15,571 nucleotides of DNA from CAZDET01 sp964504335 (GTDB lineage Bacteria; Bacteroidota; Bacteroidia; Chitinophagales; Saprospiraceae), in the NCBI GenBank assembly GCA_964504335.1, contig CAZDET010000093.1, forward strand, positions 1-15,571. The letters run 5' to 3'. Made by a program: the position numbers and the translations under genes. Under the pieces are notes generated by a model that worked only from the letters and a program-made list of their open reading frames with translations, made no database searches and was not told the origin of the DNA. This document shows positions 14,942 through 15,571 of this stretch, one piece after another (the first letter of the stretch is position 1; every line of letters starts with the position of its first letter).

Positions 14942-15409
14942 ATGCCAGGACTAGATAAAATCGATCAAGCCATCCTGCGCTTACTGCAAACTGATTCGAA
15001 GTATACGACCAAAGAAATCGGTGCCCGCCTCAACCTGACGACCACGCCCGTCCACGAGCGCATCAAACGGCTAGAGCGAGAAGGATTCATCAAGAAATAC
15101 GTTGCCATTGTGGATCGACATAAAGTGCAACTTCCGATGGTCGCCTATTGCAACGTATCCCTTAAAGAGCATTCTGCGGAATTTATCGCCCGATTCGAAA
15201 AAGACATCCAGTCGATCCCGGAGGTACTGGAGTGCTATCACATCGCCGGACTGCAGGATTACTTGTTAAAGGTGATTACTAAAGACATGGAGGCCTATCA
15301 GCAGTTTGTATCCAAAAAGCTGGCGGGATTGGAGAATATCGGCCGGGTGCAAAGCGCGTTTGTAATGCGGGAGATCAAGAACTCGGGGCGGCTGCCGATT
15401 GATCTGTAA
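14942..15409 (+). CDS. Lrp/AsnC family transcriptional regulator
   Basis: The 155-aa protein has the standard family length and layout: a winged HTH (about 1-60: LDKIDQAILRLLQTDSKYT, TKEIGARLNLTTTPVHERI, KRLEREGFIKKY) and a RAM ligand-binding domain (about 65-145: VAYCNVSLKEHS, IPEVLECYHIAGLQDYLLKV, FVMREIKNSGRLPI). Family members form octamer-like discs that sense amino acids. ATG at 14942 is chosen because the domain starts right after it; an upstream in-frame start at 14894 would add 16 unrelated residues. It is divergent from the sulfur amino acid PLP enzyme, an arrangement like that of Lrp-type regulators of methionine gamma-lyase genes, so it probably controls that neighbour and itself. 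Confidence 0.93.
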   Translation: MPGLDKIDQAILRLLQTDSKYTTKEIGARLNLTTTPVHERIKRLEREGFIKKYVAIVDRHKVQLPMVAYCNVSLKEHSAEFIARFEKDIQSIPEVLECYHIAGLQDYLLKVITKDMEAYQQFVSKKLAGLENIGRVQSAFVMREIKNSGRLPIDL

Positions 15410-15571
15410 TTTTATTCAGAAATCGAAAATTCAATAAATCAAGGATTTCGGTAAATACGAATCAGTTAATTATTAAGCCTACTACCGTTAGAGATAGCAT
15501 GATGAATTTTCTGGGCTATTAGACATAATGCGGAATAATTTACTAAAGCCAAAATAGCTCTTTAGGCACCA
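15410..15571. other. Terminal non-coding stretch
   Basis: This is AT-rich sequence after the Lrp/AsnC gene. A weak stem (TTTATT and AATAAA, near 15412-15440) could end its transcript. No gene start, RNA gene or strong repeat is visible before the window ends. Confidence 0.4.

Noticed and set aside
15515..15558. Stem GCTATT/AATAGC near the window end
   Set aside because: It has only 6-bp arms with a 32-nt gap, which is expected by chance in AT-rich sequence.

Overview
The window looks like chromosomal DNA of a Bacteroidota bacterium, probably from the Saprospiria/Lewinella side of the phylum. Two proteins end in type IX secretion (T9SS type A) sorting domains, secreted and lipid-anchored proteins are common, and most genes lack a Shine-Dalgarno sequence. 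The lineage is inferred from gene content. No rRNA, tRNA, CRISPR array or transposase gene was seen.

Region 1 (1-2285) is a compact conflict or defence cassette. A 372-aa TIR-CHAT protein is followed by a 255-aa protein with an N-terminal effector-associated domain (EAD11-like) and a C-terminal TIR domain. An 18-codon mini-ORF links the two genes; its start overlaps the stop of the first and its stop overlaps the start of the second. The pair is framed by near-perfect inverted repeats (1-40 and 2181-2220, 38 of 40 bases matching). A third, degenerate repeat copy lies just outside at 2251-2285. No recombinase is encoded inside. In the CHAT domain the usual catalytic His of the GHG motif is Tyr, while the Cys is kept.

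Region 2 (2444-7519) is a likely three-gene envelope operon: a TPR lipoprotein and two tandem DUF4331 paralogues, of which only the second carries a T9SS sorting domain. It ends at a hairpin that appears to have been split by a 162-bp MITE-like element (7574-7735) with 17-bp perfect terminal inverted repeats and a 3-bp TAA duplication.

Region 3 (7758-10399) holds two divergent secreted hydrolases: a DNA/RNA non-specific endonuclease on the minus strand and a T9SS-exported serine hydrolase of the beta-lactamase/esterase fold on the plus strand.

Region 4 (10540-12527) has two AraC-family regulators in tandem. The first is an unusual fusion of a DUF4242 domain, a degenerate nucleotide-cyclase-like domain and an AraC DNA-binding domain. 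A 338-bp gap follows, containing a possible 19-codon signal-peptide-like ORF.

Region 5 (12866-15409) holds a VOC/glyoxalase-like protein, a convergent PLP-dependent gamma-synthase/lyase overlapping it by 17 bp, and a divergent Lrp/AsnC regulator. Two dyads in the divergent promoter region are candidate operators. This layout resembles Lrp-type control of sulfur amino acid degradation.
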